Positions 44,485-53,586 of a DNA stretch of 64,000 nt are shown piece by piece. Numbering within the stretch: position 1 is the first letter of the stretch; each line of letters opens with the position of its first letter. The translations under genes and the position numbers were made by a program. Source of the stretch: Butyrivibrio sp. (GTDB lineage: Bacteria > Bacillota > Clostridia > Lachnospirales > Lachnospiraceae). The DNA lies in assembly GCA_017615275.1 (NCBI GenBank), contig JAGAAO010000099.1, positions 62,001-126,000 of the forward strand, given 5' to 3'. The notes beneath the pieces are model-generated. The model did not search any database. It saw only the letters and a program-made list of their open reading frames with translations, and was not told the origin of the DNA.

Positions 44485-45678
44485 GTGGAAATAGAATTTA
44501 GGGATTTAAAGAGACAGTATAAAAATATAAAAAAAGAAGTAGATGAGCAGATTAATTCTGTTATAGAATCATCTCATTTTATTTCAGGATCGCAGGTTAA
44601 AGAGTTAGAACTGGAACTTGCTGAATATGTCGGAAGAAAACATTGCATTACTTGTGCAAACGGAACAGATGCTATCAGTATTGCGTTAATGGCGGCAGGC
44701 ATAGGAGAGCAAGGTGGTGGAAGTAAGGAAGATGTTGTATTTGTTCCTGATTTTACTTTTTTTTCGTCAGGAGAATGTCCGGCTACTGTTGGCGCGACTC
44801 CGGTATTTGTAGATGTTTATAAGAATACATATAATATGGACGTTCAAAAGTTGGAATGTGCTGTTGAAAAAGTAATATCGGAAGGTAAATATACACCTAA
44901 AGCAGTTATTGCAGTAGATCTTTTTGGTCAACCGTTTGAATATGAAGCTGTAAGAGCTCTATGTGATAAGTATGATATGTTATTGCTTGAGGACGCCGCA
45001 CAGGGGTTTGGTGGTGAATATACTTTAAATGATGGAAGAAAAAAGCGAGCAGGAAGCTTGGGAAATATTTCTACTACATCATTTTTCCCTGCAAAGCCAC
45101 TTGGATGTTATGGTGACGGTGGTGCGATTTTTACAGACGATGATAAGCTTGCTACACTTTGCAGATCTATTGCTGTTCATGGAAAAGATATGGAGCATCC
45201 GGATGATCCAAATGCAAAGTATAACAATATAAGGTTAGGAATGAATAGCCGATTGGATACTATTCAAGCGGGAATACTTTTGGCTAAGTTAAAGGTATTT
45301 AAGGAAACAGAGCTTATAGCAGTCAATCATGTGGCTGAGAGATATACAAAGAATTTGTCTGATATACCCGGGGTTATACTTCCTATTATCGGAGACAAGT
45401 TTTACTCATCATGGGCTCAATTTACATTACAGCTTCCTGCCGGAACGAAGCGCTCAGAAATTCAGAAGACACTTAAAGCGGAAGGTATTCCTACAAATAT
45501 TTACTATATAAAGCCTATGCATAAACAAGGGGCATTTGTAGGAACGAGAAGTTCAGAAGCAGATTGTACTGTTACAGAGGAGTTATGTGATTCAGTTCTT
45601 TGTTTGCCTATTCATCCTTATTTGAAGGACGATGAGATAGATTTTGTTTGTCAAAAGTTTAAAGAAGCAATTAAGTGA
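44485..45678 (+). CDS. wbpE: UDP-3-keto-sugar aminotransferase, WbpE/WlbC-like
   Basis: GTG 44485 lies seven bases after GGAGG (44473-44477). A longer frame from 44449 overlaps wbpD and is rejected. The 397-residue DegT-family enzyme opens with FRDLKRQYKNIKKEVDEQI and has ITCANGTDAISIAL, LLLEDAAQGFGGEY and the Schiff-base lysine K204 in TSFFPAKPLGCYGDGGA. It matches WbpE, which installs the 3-amino group of UDP-GlcNAc(3N)A from glutamate. It lies between wbpD and wbpA. Confidence 0.93.
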   Translation: MEIEFRDLKRQYKNIKKEVDEQINSVIESSHFISGSQVKELELELAEYVGRKHCITCANGTDAISIALMAAGIGEQGGGSKEDVVFVPDFTFFSSGECPATVGATPVFVDVYKNTYNMDVQKLECAVEKVISEGKYTPKAVIAVDLFGQPFEYEAVRALCDKYDMLLLEDAAQGFGGEYTLNDGRKKRAGSLGNISTTSFFPAKPLGCYGDGGAIFTDDDKLATLCRSIAVHGKDMEHPDDPNAKYNNIRLGMNSRLDTIQAGILLAKLKVFKETELIAVNHVAERYTKNLSDIPGVILPIIGDKFYSSWAQFTLQLPAGTKRSEIQKTLKAEGIPTNIYYIKPMHKQGAFVGTRSSEADCTVTEELCDSVLCLPIHPYLKDDEIDFVCQKFKEAIK

Positions 45679-45702
45679 TTTTTTTGAGGATGGTTAACGG
45701 AA

Positions 45703-47019
45703 ATGAATATTTATGAGAATTTAAAGAATAAAAAGGGAAAGCTTGCACTTGTAGGACTTGGATATGTTGGTATGCCAATTGCAATTGAGTTTGCCAAGAG
45801 AGGAATAGATGTAATTGGATTTGATTTTAACGCCAAGAAAATAGAGCTTTATAAGCAGGGAATTGATCCTACAAATGAAGTAGGTAATGATGTAATAAAG
45901 AATTCCACAGTGGAATTTACAGCAGATCCGAAGTCTCTTTCGGATGCAAGCTTTATTATTGTTGCTGTTCCTACACCGGTCAACGATGATCATACACCGG
46001 ATCTTTCACCTGTTGAAGGGGCTTCAAGATTTGTGGGTCAGAATATAAAGAAAGGTACAATAGTTGTTTTCGAGTCAACGGTATATCCGGGAGTAACTGA
46101 GGAAACATGTATTCCCATCATTGAAAAAGAATCCGGGCTTAAGTGTGGTGTAGATTGGAAAATAGGATATAGTCCGGAGAGAATTAATCCGGGCGATAAG
46201 GTGCATAGATTGAATACTATTACAAAGATAGTATCAGGAATGGATGCAGAGACGCTTGAAGAAGTGGCAAAGGTTTATGAGATTGTTGTAGATGCGGGAG
46301 TCTATAAGGCAGAGAGCATTAAGGTTGCCGAGGCTGCCAAAGTTATTGAAAATAGTCAGCGTGATATTAATATTGCTTTTATGAATGAGCTTTCAATAAT
46401 ATTCCATAAGATGGGAATTGATACAAAATCTGTTCTTGAAGCTGCGGGAACCAAGTGGAATTTCCTTAATTTTCAACCCGGACTTGTTGGAGGACATTGC
46501 ATTGGTATAGATCCATATTATTTGACGTATCGTGCAGAACAGTTTGGCTATCATAGTCAGATTATTCTTTCGGGAAGAAGAATAAATGATGATATGGGTA
46601 AATACTGCGCAGAAAGCATTGTGAAAATGCTTATATCAAATGACATTCCTGTAAAAAATGCAAAAGTTGCTATATTTGGATTTACCTTTAAGGAAAATTG
46701 TCCGGATACAAGGAATACTAAGGTTATAGATATTATAAATGAACTAAAAGAATACGGAATAGAACCGATTGTTGTAGATCCTGAAGGTGATGCAGATGAG
46801 GCTAAACGACTTTATGGAATAGATTTTTGCGATATGAGTGATGCAAAAAATATGGATGCAATAGTTGTTGCAGTCAAGCATAAAGAATTTGAAAACCTTT
46901 CACCGGCTGATTTGGCTCAATATTATAACATAGAGCATAATAGAAAGATTTTGGTTGATCTGAAAGGCATGTTTAATAAATCAGATTATGCGGAAGAGTG
47001 GGATTATTGGAGATTATAA
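45703..47019 (+). CDS. wbpA: UDP-N-acetylhexosamine 6-dehydrogenase (WbpA/TviB type)
   Basis: This 438-residue dehydrogenase has the NAD loop ALVGLGYVGMPIAIEF, IIVAVPTPVNDDHTPDL, VFESTVYPGVTEE, YSPERINPGDKVHRL, ESIKVAEAAKVIENSQRDIN, the catalytic C266 in GLVGGHCIGIDPYY and FGFTFKENCPDTRNTK. It oxidises UDP-GlcNAc to UDP-GlcNAc-uronic acid, the first step of the diamino-uronic acid route shared with wbpB, wbpE and wbpD. TviB/WbpO-type use of other HexNAc sugars is possible, so the symbol relies on the neighbours. Confidence 0.93.
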   Translation: MNIYENLKNKKGKLALVGLGYVGMPIAIEFAKRGIDVIGFDFNAKKIELYKQGIDPTNEVGNDVIKNSTVEFTADPKSLSDASFIIVAVPTPVNDDHTPDLSPVEGASRFVGQNIKKGTIVVFESTVYPGVTEETCIPIIEKESGLKCGVDWKIGYSPERINPGDKVHRLNTITKIVSGMDAETLEEVAKVYEIVVDAGVYKAESIKVAEAAKVIENSQRDINIAFMNELSIIFHKMGIDTKSVLEAAGTKWNFLNFQPGLVGGHCIGIDPYYLTYRAEQFGYHSQIILSGRRINDDMGKYCAESIVKMLISNDIPVKNAKVAIFGFTFKENCPDTRNTKVIDIINELKEYGIEPIVVDPEGDADEAKRLYGIDFCDMSDAKNMDAIVVAVKHKEFENLSPADLAQYYNIEHNRKILVDLKGMFNKSDYAEEWDYWRL

Positions 47020-47040
47020 GAAAAGAAGGAGCAATATACG

Positions 47041-48114
47041 ATGCATAATATGTCAATTGCAGAATCGTTTAAAGATAAAACATTAGTTATCACCGGAGGA
47101 ACAGGATCATTTGGTTCAACTGTACTCAAGCATTTCTTGACATCGGATATTGGTGAGATTCGTATTATTTCTCGTGATGAAAAGAAGCAGGATATGATGA
47201 GACATATTTTGCAGGCAAGATATCCAGAGCAGTTCTCAAAGGTACAGTTTTATATCGGAGATGTGAGGAATATTGATTCTGTTCGCGATGTTATGTATGG
47301 CGCCAATTATGTATTCCATGCGGCTGCACTTAAGGAAGTTCCGTCATGCGAATTTTTCCCGATGGAGGCAGTAAAGACAAATATTATCGGAACGGATAAT
47401 GTTATAACAGCCGCTGTAGAGAACAGAGTTGAGAGAGTTGTATTCCTTAGCACGGACAAGGCTGCTTATCCTATTAATTCAATGGGAATGTCCAAAGCTC
47501 TTGGTGAGAAGGTTGTTGCGGCAAGAGCACAGAAAGCTTTTGAGAGAGGTGGTACAGTTCTTTCCTGCACAAGATACGGTAACGTTATGTGCAGCAGGGG
47601 ATCGGTTATTCCTCTTTTCATAGATCAGATTAAAGCAGGACGTCCTATTACAATAACAGATCCGGAGATGACCAGATTCCTTATGAATCTTGATGAAGCG
47701 GTTGATCTGGTTGCTTTTGCATTTGAACATGCTGAGCCGGGAGATTTGTTCATTCAGAAGGCTGATGCCAGTACAATAGGAGACCTTGCCAAGGGTGTCA
47801 TGAAGGTATTTGGAGAAACCGAATGCAAGGTTATCGGTACAAGACACGGTGAGAAGCTGTTTGAAACTCTAATGACAAGAGAGGAAAGGCTTCGTGCTAC
47901 TGACATGGGAGACTATTTCAGAATCGCTCCTGACGGAAGAAGTCTTAATTATGATCAGTTCTATGTAGAAGGTCAGGTTATGACTCAGGGGGATGAGGCA
48001 TATACAAGCCATAATACAAACAGGCTTGATGTGGATGGTGTCGTAGCAAAGATTATGGGCACTGATTATGTTAAGGAAGAACTTGAAGGAAGACCACACG
48101 CTGTGGAGGCATAA
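47041..48114 (+). CDS. wbjB: UDP-GlcNAc 4,6-dehydratase/5-epimerase (WbjB/CapE/FnlA)
   Basis: This 357-residue short-chain dehydrogenase has TLVITGGTGSFGSTVLKHFL, EIRIISRDEKKQDMMR, YIGDVRNIDSVRDVM, FHAAALKEVPSCEFFPMEAV and FLSTDKAAYPINSMGMSKAL, in which SMGMSK takes the place of the usual YxxxK, as in CapD/FlaA1 enzymes. It starts UDP-L-FucNAc synthesis from UDP-GlcNAc. GAAGGAG lies upstream. The next two genes encode the remaining enzymes of the pathway. Confidence 0.93.
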   Translation: MHNMSIAESFKDKTLVITGGTGSFGSTVLKHFLTSDIGEIRIISRDEKKQDMMRHILQARYPEQFSKVQFYIGDVRNIDSVRDVMYGANYVFHAAALKEVPSCEFFPMEAVKTNIIGTDNVITAAVENRVERVVFLSTDKAAYPINSMGMSKALGEKVVAARAQKAFERGGTVLSCTRYGNVMCSRGSVIPLFIDQIKAGRPITITDPEMTRFLMNLDEAVDLVAFAFEHAEPGDLFIQKADASTIGDLAKGVMKVFGETECKVIGTRHGEKLFETLMTREERLRATDMGDYFRIAPDGRSLNYDQFYVEGQVMTQGDEAYTSHNTNRLDVDGVVAKIMGTDYVKEELEGRPHAVEA

Positions 48115-48117
48115 GAT

Positions 48118-49395
48118 ATGAGAATATTGGTTACGGGATCCAACGGATTTGTTGGACGTAATCTTGTATGGAATCTCAGAAACATACGAGATGGAAGAAA
48201 TAATACAAGACCTGACCTGTTGATTACAGAGATATATGGATATGATATAGGAACAAGTGACGAGGAACTTGAACTTGCATGTGAGAGAGCGGATTTTGTC
48301 TTTAATCTTGCGGGAGTTAACAGACCCAAGGATGAAGCGGAATTCATGGAAGGCAATTACGGATTTGCATCAAAGCTTCTGGACGTGCTTAAAAAGCACA
48401 ACAACACATGTCCTGTAATGCTCTCAAGTTCAATACAGGCTTCGCTTATTGGAAGATATGCGGGATCAGAGTATGGAAAGAGTAAGCTTGCCGGTGAAGA
48501 GCTCTTTATGAAATATCAGGAAGAAACAGGAAGCAAGGTACTTGTATACAGGTTCCCAAATCTTTTTGGTAAGTGGTGTAAGCCTAATTACAATTCGGCA
48601 GTTGCTACATTTTGCAATGCATTTGCAAATGATCTGGAATATACGGTTAATGACCGAAATACGGAATTGGAGCTTGTGTACATTGATGACCTGATCGAAG
48701 AGATGCTCGATGCTCTTGAAGGTAAAGAACATAGATGCGATTTTGATCCTGCATCGGGAAGTACCAAGCCTGTTCAAAATGAAAACGGAAAATACTGTTA
48801 TGTTCCAGTTTCTCATAATGTAACTCTCGGTGAGATAGTAGACCTTCTCGAGTCGTTTAAGTCAGCACCTAAGACTCTTATGGTGCCGTCTATTCCTGAA
48901 GGTTCATTTGCAAAGAAACTGTACAGCACATATCTGTCTTATTTACCTGCAGATAAGATGTGCTACAGGTTTAAATCCAATGTGGATAACAGAGGAACAT
49001 TTACAGAACTTATAAGGACATTGGATCATGGGCAGGTTAGTATAAATGTTGCCAAACCGGGAATTGTCAGGGGAGAACATTGGCATAACAGTAAGTGGGA
49101 GACATTTATAGTTGTTTCAGGACATGGCTTGATACAGCTTCGAAGAATCGGTATAGATCCTGAGACGGAGAAGGGCTATCCTGTTATAGAGTTTGAAGTA
49201 ACCGGAGAGCAGATGAAGGCAATACAGATGATTCCGGGATATACTCATAATATAAAGAATCTCTCAAAAACTCATGATCTTGTAACTGTTATGTGGGCAA
49301 ATGAGACTTTTGATCCGGGACATCCCGATACATTTTATGAGATAGTCGATAGGGACGGTGATGAGAAGATCAATCCGGAGAAAGGCAATGTATAA
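48118..49395 (+). CDS. wbjC: Bifunctional reductase/epimerase with cupin domain (WbjC/CapF/FnlB)
   Basis: This 425-residue two-domain enzyme starts with MRILVTGSNGFVGRNLVWNL and DFVFNLAGVNRPKDE (NAD-dependent reductase, about residues 1-290). It ends in a cupin domain with NRGTFTELIRT, IVRGEHWHNSKWETFIVVSG and GYTHNIKNLS. This is the CapF layout: the cupin part epimerises C3 and the reductase reduces C4, giving UDP-N-acetyl-L-talosamine. It starts three bases after wbjB and is followed by wbjD. Confidence 0.95.
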   Translation: MRILVTGSNGFVGRNLVWNLRNIRDGRNNTRPDLLITEIYGYDIGTSDEELELACERADFVFNLAGVNRPKDEAEFMEGNYGFASKLLDVLKKHNNTCPVMLSSSIQASLIGRYAGSEYGKSKLAGEELFMKYQEETGSKVLVYRFPNLFGKWCKPNYNSAVATFCNAFANDLEYTVNDRNTELELVYIDDLIEEMLDALEGKEHRCDFDPASGSTKPVQNENGKYCYVPVSHNVTLGEIVDLLESFKSAPKTLMVPSIPEGSFAKKLYSTYLSYLPADKMCYRFKSNVDNRGTFTELIRTLDHGQVSINVAKPGIVRGEHWHNSKWETFIVVSGHGLIQLRRIGIDPETEKGYPVIEFEVTGEQMKAIQMIPGYTHNIKNLSKTHDLVTVMWANETFDPGHPDTFYEIVDRDGDEKINPEKGNV

Positions 49396-49410
49396 AAGTA
49401 GGTGAATTTG

Positions 49411-50589
49411 ATGGATACATATAGTTGGAAGAATAACGGCAAGATCAAACTTGCAATAATAGTAGGAACCAGACCTGAGATAATCAGGCTTGCGGCAGTG
49501 ATAGATAAATGCCGTAAGTATTTTGATACGCTTCTTGTTCATACCGGGCAGAACTATGATTACAATTTAAACGGTGTCTTTTTCAAGGATCTGGGACTTG
49601 ATGATCCTGAAGTTTATCTTGAGGCTGTAGGTGCGGATCTTGGGGAGACTATGGGAAATATAATTGCAAAATCATATCAGTTCTTTGCAGAAGCTAAACC
49701 CGATGCTGTTCTTGTGCTGGGAGATACGAATTCATGTCTTTCTGTGATCGGAGCAAAGCGCCTTCATATACCAATCTTTCATATGGAAGCTGGTAACAGG
49801 TGCAAGGATGAGTGCCTGCCTGAAGAGACTAATAGAAGAATTGTAGATATTATATCTGATGTTAATCTTGCATATTCAGAGCATGCGCGTCGTTATCTTG
49901 CTGATTGTGGGTTACCTAAAGAGAGGACATATGTAACGGGAAGTCCTATGGCAGAAGTGCTGTCGAATAATCTTGATAAGATCAAGGCTTCCGACATTCA
50001 TTCAAGACTTGGGCTTGAAAAAGGTAAGTACATTCTATTATCTGCACATAGAGAAGAGAATATCGATACGGAAGAGAATTTCCTCAGCCTGTTCAACGCG
50101 ATAAATGCGATTGCAGTTAAGTATGATATACCTATTCTGTATTCATGCCATCCAAGGTCGAGAAAACGCTTAGAGCAGATGAAAACTGCCGGAAAGTTTG
50201 AACTCGATTCTCGTGTAATACAGCATGAGCCTCTTGGATTCCATGATTATAACTGCCTTCAGATGAATGCTTTTGCTGTTGTATCTGACTCAGGTACATT
50301 ACCTGAGGAATCATCTTTTTATACATCAATCGGACATCCTATTCCGGCGGTATGCATAAGAACATCTACTGAGCGTCCGGAAGCTGTGGATAAGGGATGC
50401 TTTGTTATTTCAGGTATCGATGAGCAAGGGCTTAAACAGTCTGTAGAACTTGCTGTTGATATGGTCAAAAATAATGATAACGGAATACCAGTGCCTGATT
50501 ATGTTGATACGAATGTCAGCACAAAGGTGGTTAAGATTATCCAGTCTTATGTAGGAATTGTAGATAAGATGGTTTGGAGAAAGAAGTAA
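49411..50589 (+). CDS. wbjD: UDP-N-acetyl-L-talosamine 2-epimerase (WbjD/CapG/FnlC)
   Basis: ATG 49411 is selected because GTAGGTG lies seven bases upstream. A GTG at 49402 is part of that site. The 392-residue protein has the non-hydrolysing epimerase pattern: KLAIIVGTRPEIIRLAAVI, LLVHTGQNYDYNLNGVFF, LVLGDTNSCLSV, IPIFHMEAGNRCKDECLPEE, LLSAHREENIDTEENF and VVSDSGTLPEESSF. In this gene order it converts UDP-L-TalNAc to UDP-L-FucNAc. It is the last gene of module C and is followed by a strong terminator. Confidence 0.94.
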   Translation: MDTYSWKNNGKIKLAIIVGTRPEIIRLAAVIDKCRKYFDTLLVHTGQNYDYNLNGVFFKDLGLDDPEVYLEAVGADLGETMGNIIAKSYQFFAEAKPDAVLVLGDTNSCLSVIGAKRLHIPIFHMEAGNRCKDECLPEETNRRIVDIISDVNLAYSEHARRYLADCGLPKERTYVTGSPMAEVLSNNLDKIKASDIHSRLGLEKGKYILLSAHREENIDTEENFLSLFNAINAIAVKYDIPILYSCHPRSRKRLEQMKTAGKFELDSRVIQHEPLGFHDYNCLQMNAFAVVSDSGTLPEESSFYTSIGHPIPAVCIRTSTERPEAVDKGCFVISGIDEQGLKQSVELAVDMVKNNDNGIPVPDYVDTNVSTKVVKIIQSYVGIVDKMVWRKK

Positions 50590-50610
50590 ATCAATTGAAA
50601 ATTTTGGCCT

Positions 50611-50659
50611 AAAAGCCCGGGAAATTCAGCATTTCTGTTGGATTTCCCGGGCTTTTTTT
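50611..50659 (+). terminator. Strong Rho-independent terminator ending the main capsule operon
   Basis: Arms AAAAGCCCGGGAAAT (50611-50625) and ATTTCCCGGGCTTTT (50642-50656) are exact complements with a 16-nt loop, and the T-run continues to 50659. It lies about 20 bases after wbjD. Confidence 0.93.
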
Positions 50660-50755
50660 GAAAAACATTCTCGAAAAAAAGGTATATTAAAAATGTTTTA
50701 ACGTGAAGAGGCCATATGGCATGGCAAGGAGAAACGAGGATATATATTATTACTA

Positions 50756-50784
50756 TTGAATTAACGTAAAGATTAGTGTATGCT
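50756..50784 (+). promoter_or_regulatory. Sigma-A promoter of the Wzz-like gene
   Basis: TTGAAT (50756-50761) and TATGCT (50779-50784) are 17 nt apart, about 100 nt before ATG 50885. The remaining part of the 295-nt gap 50590-50884 holds only the upstream terminator and an AT-rich leader. Confidence 0.55.
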
Positions 50785-50884
50785 TAAAATGAGCGTTAAA
50801 TAATAAAAATTATTTAACAACAACAATGTTATGATATTGCGTTGATTGATGGTGTAAATATTTTAGGGAGAAAAGAAGCTTGTA

Positions 50885-52363
50885 ATGGATTATAAGGAAA
50901 ATTTATATATAAATGTTATTGACCTTTCAAAGAGTGTTTTAAAACATTGGAAGGCAATGGTTACTTGCGCGGTTATTGGAGCTACTGCTTTGGGAATGTA
51001 TGGATATGTCGGCTCCGGAGTTACAATTGATTCTGAGACGGGAGAGCCTTATACAGAAGTTGGAGTTTCAGAATATGTTTCCCTAAGGGAGGCTCTTTCA
51101 GAAGAAGATGCTGTTCTTGCAGAGGAGACAGCGTATCAGTATTTGAATTATGCAAAGGAATATGCAAGAGTATTAGAATATGGAGAAAGTTCGATTGCAT
51201 TAAAGATTGATTCACGTAATGTTCCGGAGGTTAAGACTTCTTATTCCATAAAAGAGAATATGACGAAATCGACTATTGATGCGAATGCAGATTCTACAGA
51301 TAGGATTATGCAAGACGGATTGATGATAAAGAGCGATGTATCTAATATAGCAAGTGCATATGCTTTGGCGCTTAAGGATGATAGTGTAATAGAGGAAATA
51401 AAGAATGAATCCGGGATTGATGCGGATAACAGTGCAATTAGCGAGCTCATATCTGTAGGAACAAGTGGCAGCAGCATATTAACAGTGTCGGTTATTGGTA
51501 CAGATAAAGGGATGTGTGAAGCTATTATGCCGGTTCTTGAAAAGAAAATAGAAGAAACGACAGAAAAGATAAAGAATAATTATGATTATGAGATTTCTAA
51601 GATAGACACCTATTACACGATTGGTAATAATTCTACAGTGGATTCTCTTCAAAGAGAATATAACGGTTATTTATACAATATAAGAAGCAGTATGAATGGT
51701 TTGGCATCTGTATTGACACCTGAACAAAAGGAATATTATACAGCTCTTATTGCGCATGTTAATGTTGAGAAATTGAAAAAGAACGAAGGTGACATTACCA
51801 TTACAACAGATTTGGTGCCCCTGTCTGATTCGCCGCAGGAGCCTGTAAACACAGAAATTAAGCGAAGTGTTAATCTAAAGTATATTGGTTTGGGAGCTTT
51901 TGGAGGAGCATTTATTGTAGCAGCAATTTTTGCGGCATTTTATATTTTATCCGGAAAACTTCATACGGCAGAGGATCTTAGAAATGCTTTTGAGCTTTCT
52001 GTTATTGGGGATATTTCGGGTACTGAAGATAAAAAAATTGGTGTTATTACATCAGAGATTGGTTTGGCAGCTTCAAACATAGAAGCGTCAAAAATATGTA
52101 TAATTGGAGCGGCTATAGATGATGCGGTTTCAAAACTAAGAGAAACTATTGCTAATGATATTCGTTCGAAAAACAGTATCAAAAGCTGTGAAGCATGCAA
52201 TGACGTGATCAATTCTATCGCAGACATGGAGACAATGTCGGAATCTGATGCGGTTGTTCTTGTTGAGAAGAAAAACAGTTCGAGATATGAAGACATTGCA
52301 AAGGAACTTGAACTTTGTAACAAGTATGGAGTTAAGGTTTTGGGCGCGGTTATTATGGATTGA
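50885..52363 (+). CDS. Wzz-like chain-length protein with degenerate BY-kinase-like tail
   Basis: This 492-residue protein has membrane segments at about 24-42 and 337-358, with an extracellular, partly coiled-coil region between them. This is the Wzz/YveK/CapA topology that sets polymer length. After the second segment, LHTAEDLRNAFELSVIGDIS is the usual junction to a tyrosine kinase domain. The tail then reads KICIIGAAIDDAVSKL where a Walker A loop would be, and DAVVLVEKKNSSRYEDIAKEL plus YGVKVLGAVIMD at the end. The latter matches the last strands of CpsD/CapB kinases. The phosphate-binding lysine loop is absent, so kinase activity is unlikely. Confidence 0.85.
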   Translation: MDYKENLYINVIDLSKSVLKHWKAMVTCAVIGATALGMYGYVGSGVTIDSETGEPYTEVGVSEYVSLREALSEEDAVLAEETAYQYLNYAKEYARVLEYGESSIALKIDSRNVPEVKTSYSIKENMTKSTIDANADSTDRIMQDGLMIKSDVSNIASAYALALKDDSVIEEIKNESGIDADNSAISELISVGTSGSSILTVSVIGTDKGMCEAIMPVLEKKIEETTEKIKNNYDYEISKIDTYYTIGNNSTVDSLQREYNGYLYNIRSSMNGLASVLTPEQKEYYTALIAHVNVEKLKKNEGDITITTDLVPLSDSPQEPVNTEIKRSVNLKYIGLGAFGGAFIVAAIFAAFYILSGKLHTAEDLRNAFELSVIGDISGTEDKKIGVITSEIGLAASNIEASKICIIGAAIDDAVSKLRETIANDIRSKNSIKSCEACNDVINSIADMETMSESDAVVLVEKKNSSRYEDIAKELELCNKYGVKVLGAVIMD

Positions 52364-52380
52364 AATTAATAAGAAAATAA

Positions 52381-52416
52381 AAAAGGACGATGTTGGCAAT
52401 TTGACATCGTCCTTTT
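52381..52416. terminator. Bidirectional terminator between two convergent Wzz-like genes
   Basis: Arms AAAAGGACGATGT (52381-52393) and ACATCGTCCTTTT (52404-52416) pair exactly over 13 bp with a 10-nt loop. A-runs and T-runs on both sides serve both strands. Confidence 0.9.
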
Positions 52417-52430
52417 ACAATGGCTTGGTT

Positions 52431-53393
52431 TTATTCTACAACAACTGCGCCGAGGATTTTTACACCGAAGTTATTGCAACGTTCGATCTCTTTTGCGATA
52501 TCTTCGTATTTGGAATGGCCGATTCTTTCGAACAGGATAACGCCGTCTGAGTTTACGATTGAATCAAGTACGTCGGGATCATCGAGCATATAGTCGCTTG
52601 TTCTGACTGACATGTCTTTTCTTGGGAACATGTCACTTACTTCCTGTTTGTATTCAGCTGTGTTTGCGTCGATTGCCGAACCGAGAATACATACCTTTTG
52701 TACATCAGCTTTTTTGGCACATGCATACATGCTGTTATATACGTATTCAAGAGCGTCCGCATCTCCGGGGTGGAAACTGCTTATAATTGGTAGTTTGAAG
52801 GCGTTACGAAGATCGTCTTCTGTCTTGAGCACCGGACTGAGAATGTATTTTGTTGCAGTTATTATTATGACAAGTGCGGCACCTGCGAGTGCAGCGAGTA
52901 CGATTAGTTTTACAGATACTTCATTTTGGCCACTGCCTGCAGAAAAATCGGCATTTATTTTTCCTGAAAAAGGTTTGCTTACAGTGCCGCCTTCACCTTC
53001 GAAAAGAGCGGTGTAGTACAATTGCTGATCGGGAGTGAAGCTTTTTTTTATTTCAAGGACCTGTTGTGTGGCTTTTACAAGTTCGACTCCTGTTTCAGGG
53101 GTATCAATTTCGTCATAGAGTTTTTCACATTCTATATATGCATTGTAGGCAAGCTCTACATCTCTGGCTTCTTTAGAAGTGAGCTTTCCCTTTAATTCTT
53201 CTTTTAAATCATCTAAAGTAATCTTTTTTGGTTCTGAATAAGCTGATGGGAGCTGGCTGCCTGTGGCTAAGCCGTATCCGATGGCGAGAAGAGCAAATAT
53301 TATTGCGCTTATGAGAATCAGCTTCCATTTTCTTAGGATTTTTGATGATAGGTCTTTGATGTCGATTTCTAAAGCATCTTTGTATGAATCCAT
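52431..53393 (-). CDS. Short Wzz-like protein with degenerate BY-kinase-like tail
   Basis: GGAAGGGAAG precedes the ATG at 53393. The 320-residue protein shares the N-terminal pattern of its convergent neighbour (DLSSKILRKWKLILISAIIF) but has a much shorter extracellular part. The second membrane segment is VKLIVLAALAGAALVIIITA (about 161-180). The tail has LKTEDDLRNAFKLPIISSFH, KVCILGSAIDANTAEYKQE and DGVILFERIGHSKYEDIAKE, ending FGVKILGAVVVE. The tails of the two proteins are clearly homologous, and neither has a Walker A motif. Its role may be chain-length control or regulation of its larger partner. Confidence 0.85.
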   Translation of the reverse strand: MDSYKDALEIDIKDLSSKILRKWKLILISAIIFALLAIGYGLATGSQLPSAYSEPKKITLDDLKEELKGKLTSKEARDVELAYNAYIECEKLYDEIDTPETGVELVKATQQVLEIKKSFTPDQQLYYTALFEGEGGTVSKPFSGKINADFSAGSGQNEVSVKLIVLAALAGAALVIIITATKYILSPVLKTEDDLRNAFKLPIISSFHPGDADALEYVYNSMYACAKKADVQKVCILGSAIDANTAEYKQEVSDMFPRKDMSVRTSDYMLDDPDVLDSIVNSDGVILFERIGHSKYEDIAKEIERCNNFGVKILGAVVVE

Positions 53394-53435
53394 TAGTCTT
53401 CCCTTCCTAATTATATGATTTTGTTTTCTCGATAT

Positions 53436-53463
53436 ATTTTAACATAAAACCTTTTATTCACAA
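53436..53463 (-). promoter_or_regulatory. Putative promoter of the minus-strand Wzz-like gene
   Basis: On the minus strand TTGTGA (53463-53458) and TAAAAT (53441-53436) are 16 nt apart, about 40 nt before ATG 53393. It shares the 193-nt divergent region with the promoter of the gene at 53587. Confidence 0.5.
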
Positions 53464-53507
53464 GACGGTATTATCTTTCGAAGTTGTCCACAAAAATAAA
53501 AGCATAT

Positions 53508-53536
53508 TTGACGGTATTTTTTTTTAACGATATACT
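53508..53536 (+). promoter_or_regulatory. Sigma-A promoter of the 53.6 kb membrane protein operon
   Basis: TTGACG (53508-53513) and TATACT (53531-53536) are separated by 17 nt that include a T-run. The predicted start lies about 40 nt before GGGGAGGAG and ATG 53587. Confidence 0.75.
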
Positions 53537-53586
53537 AACATCGGTTATAAGGTCTATGTAAACTTCATATTTGCTGGGGAGGAGAA

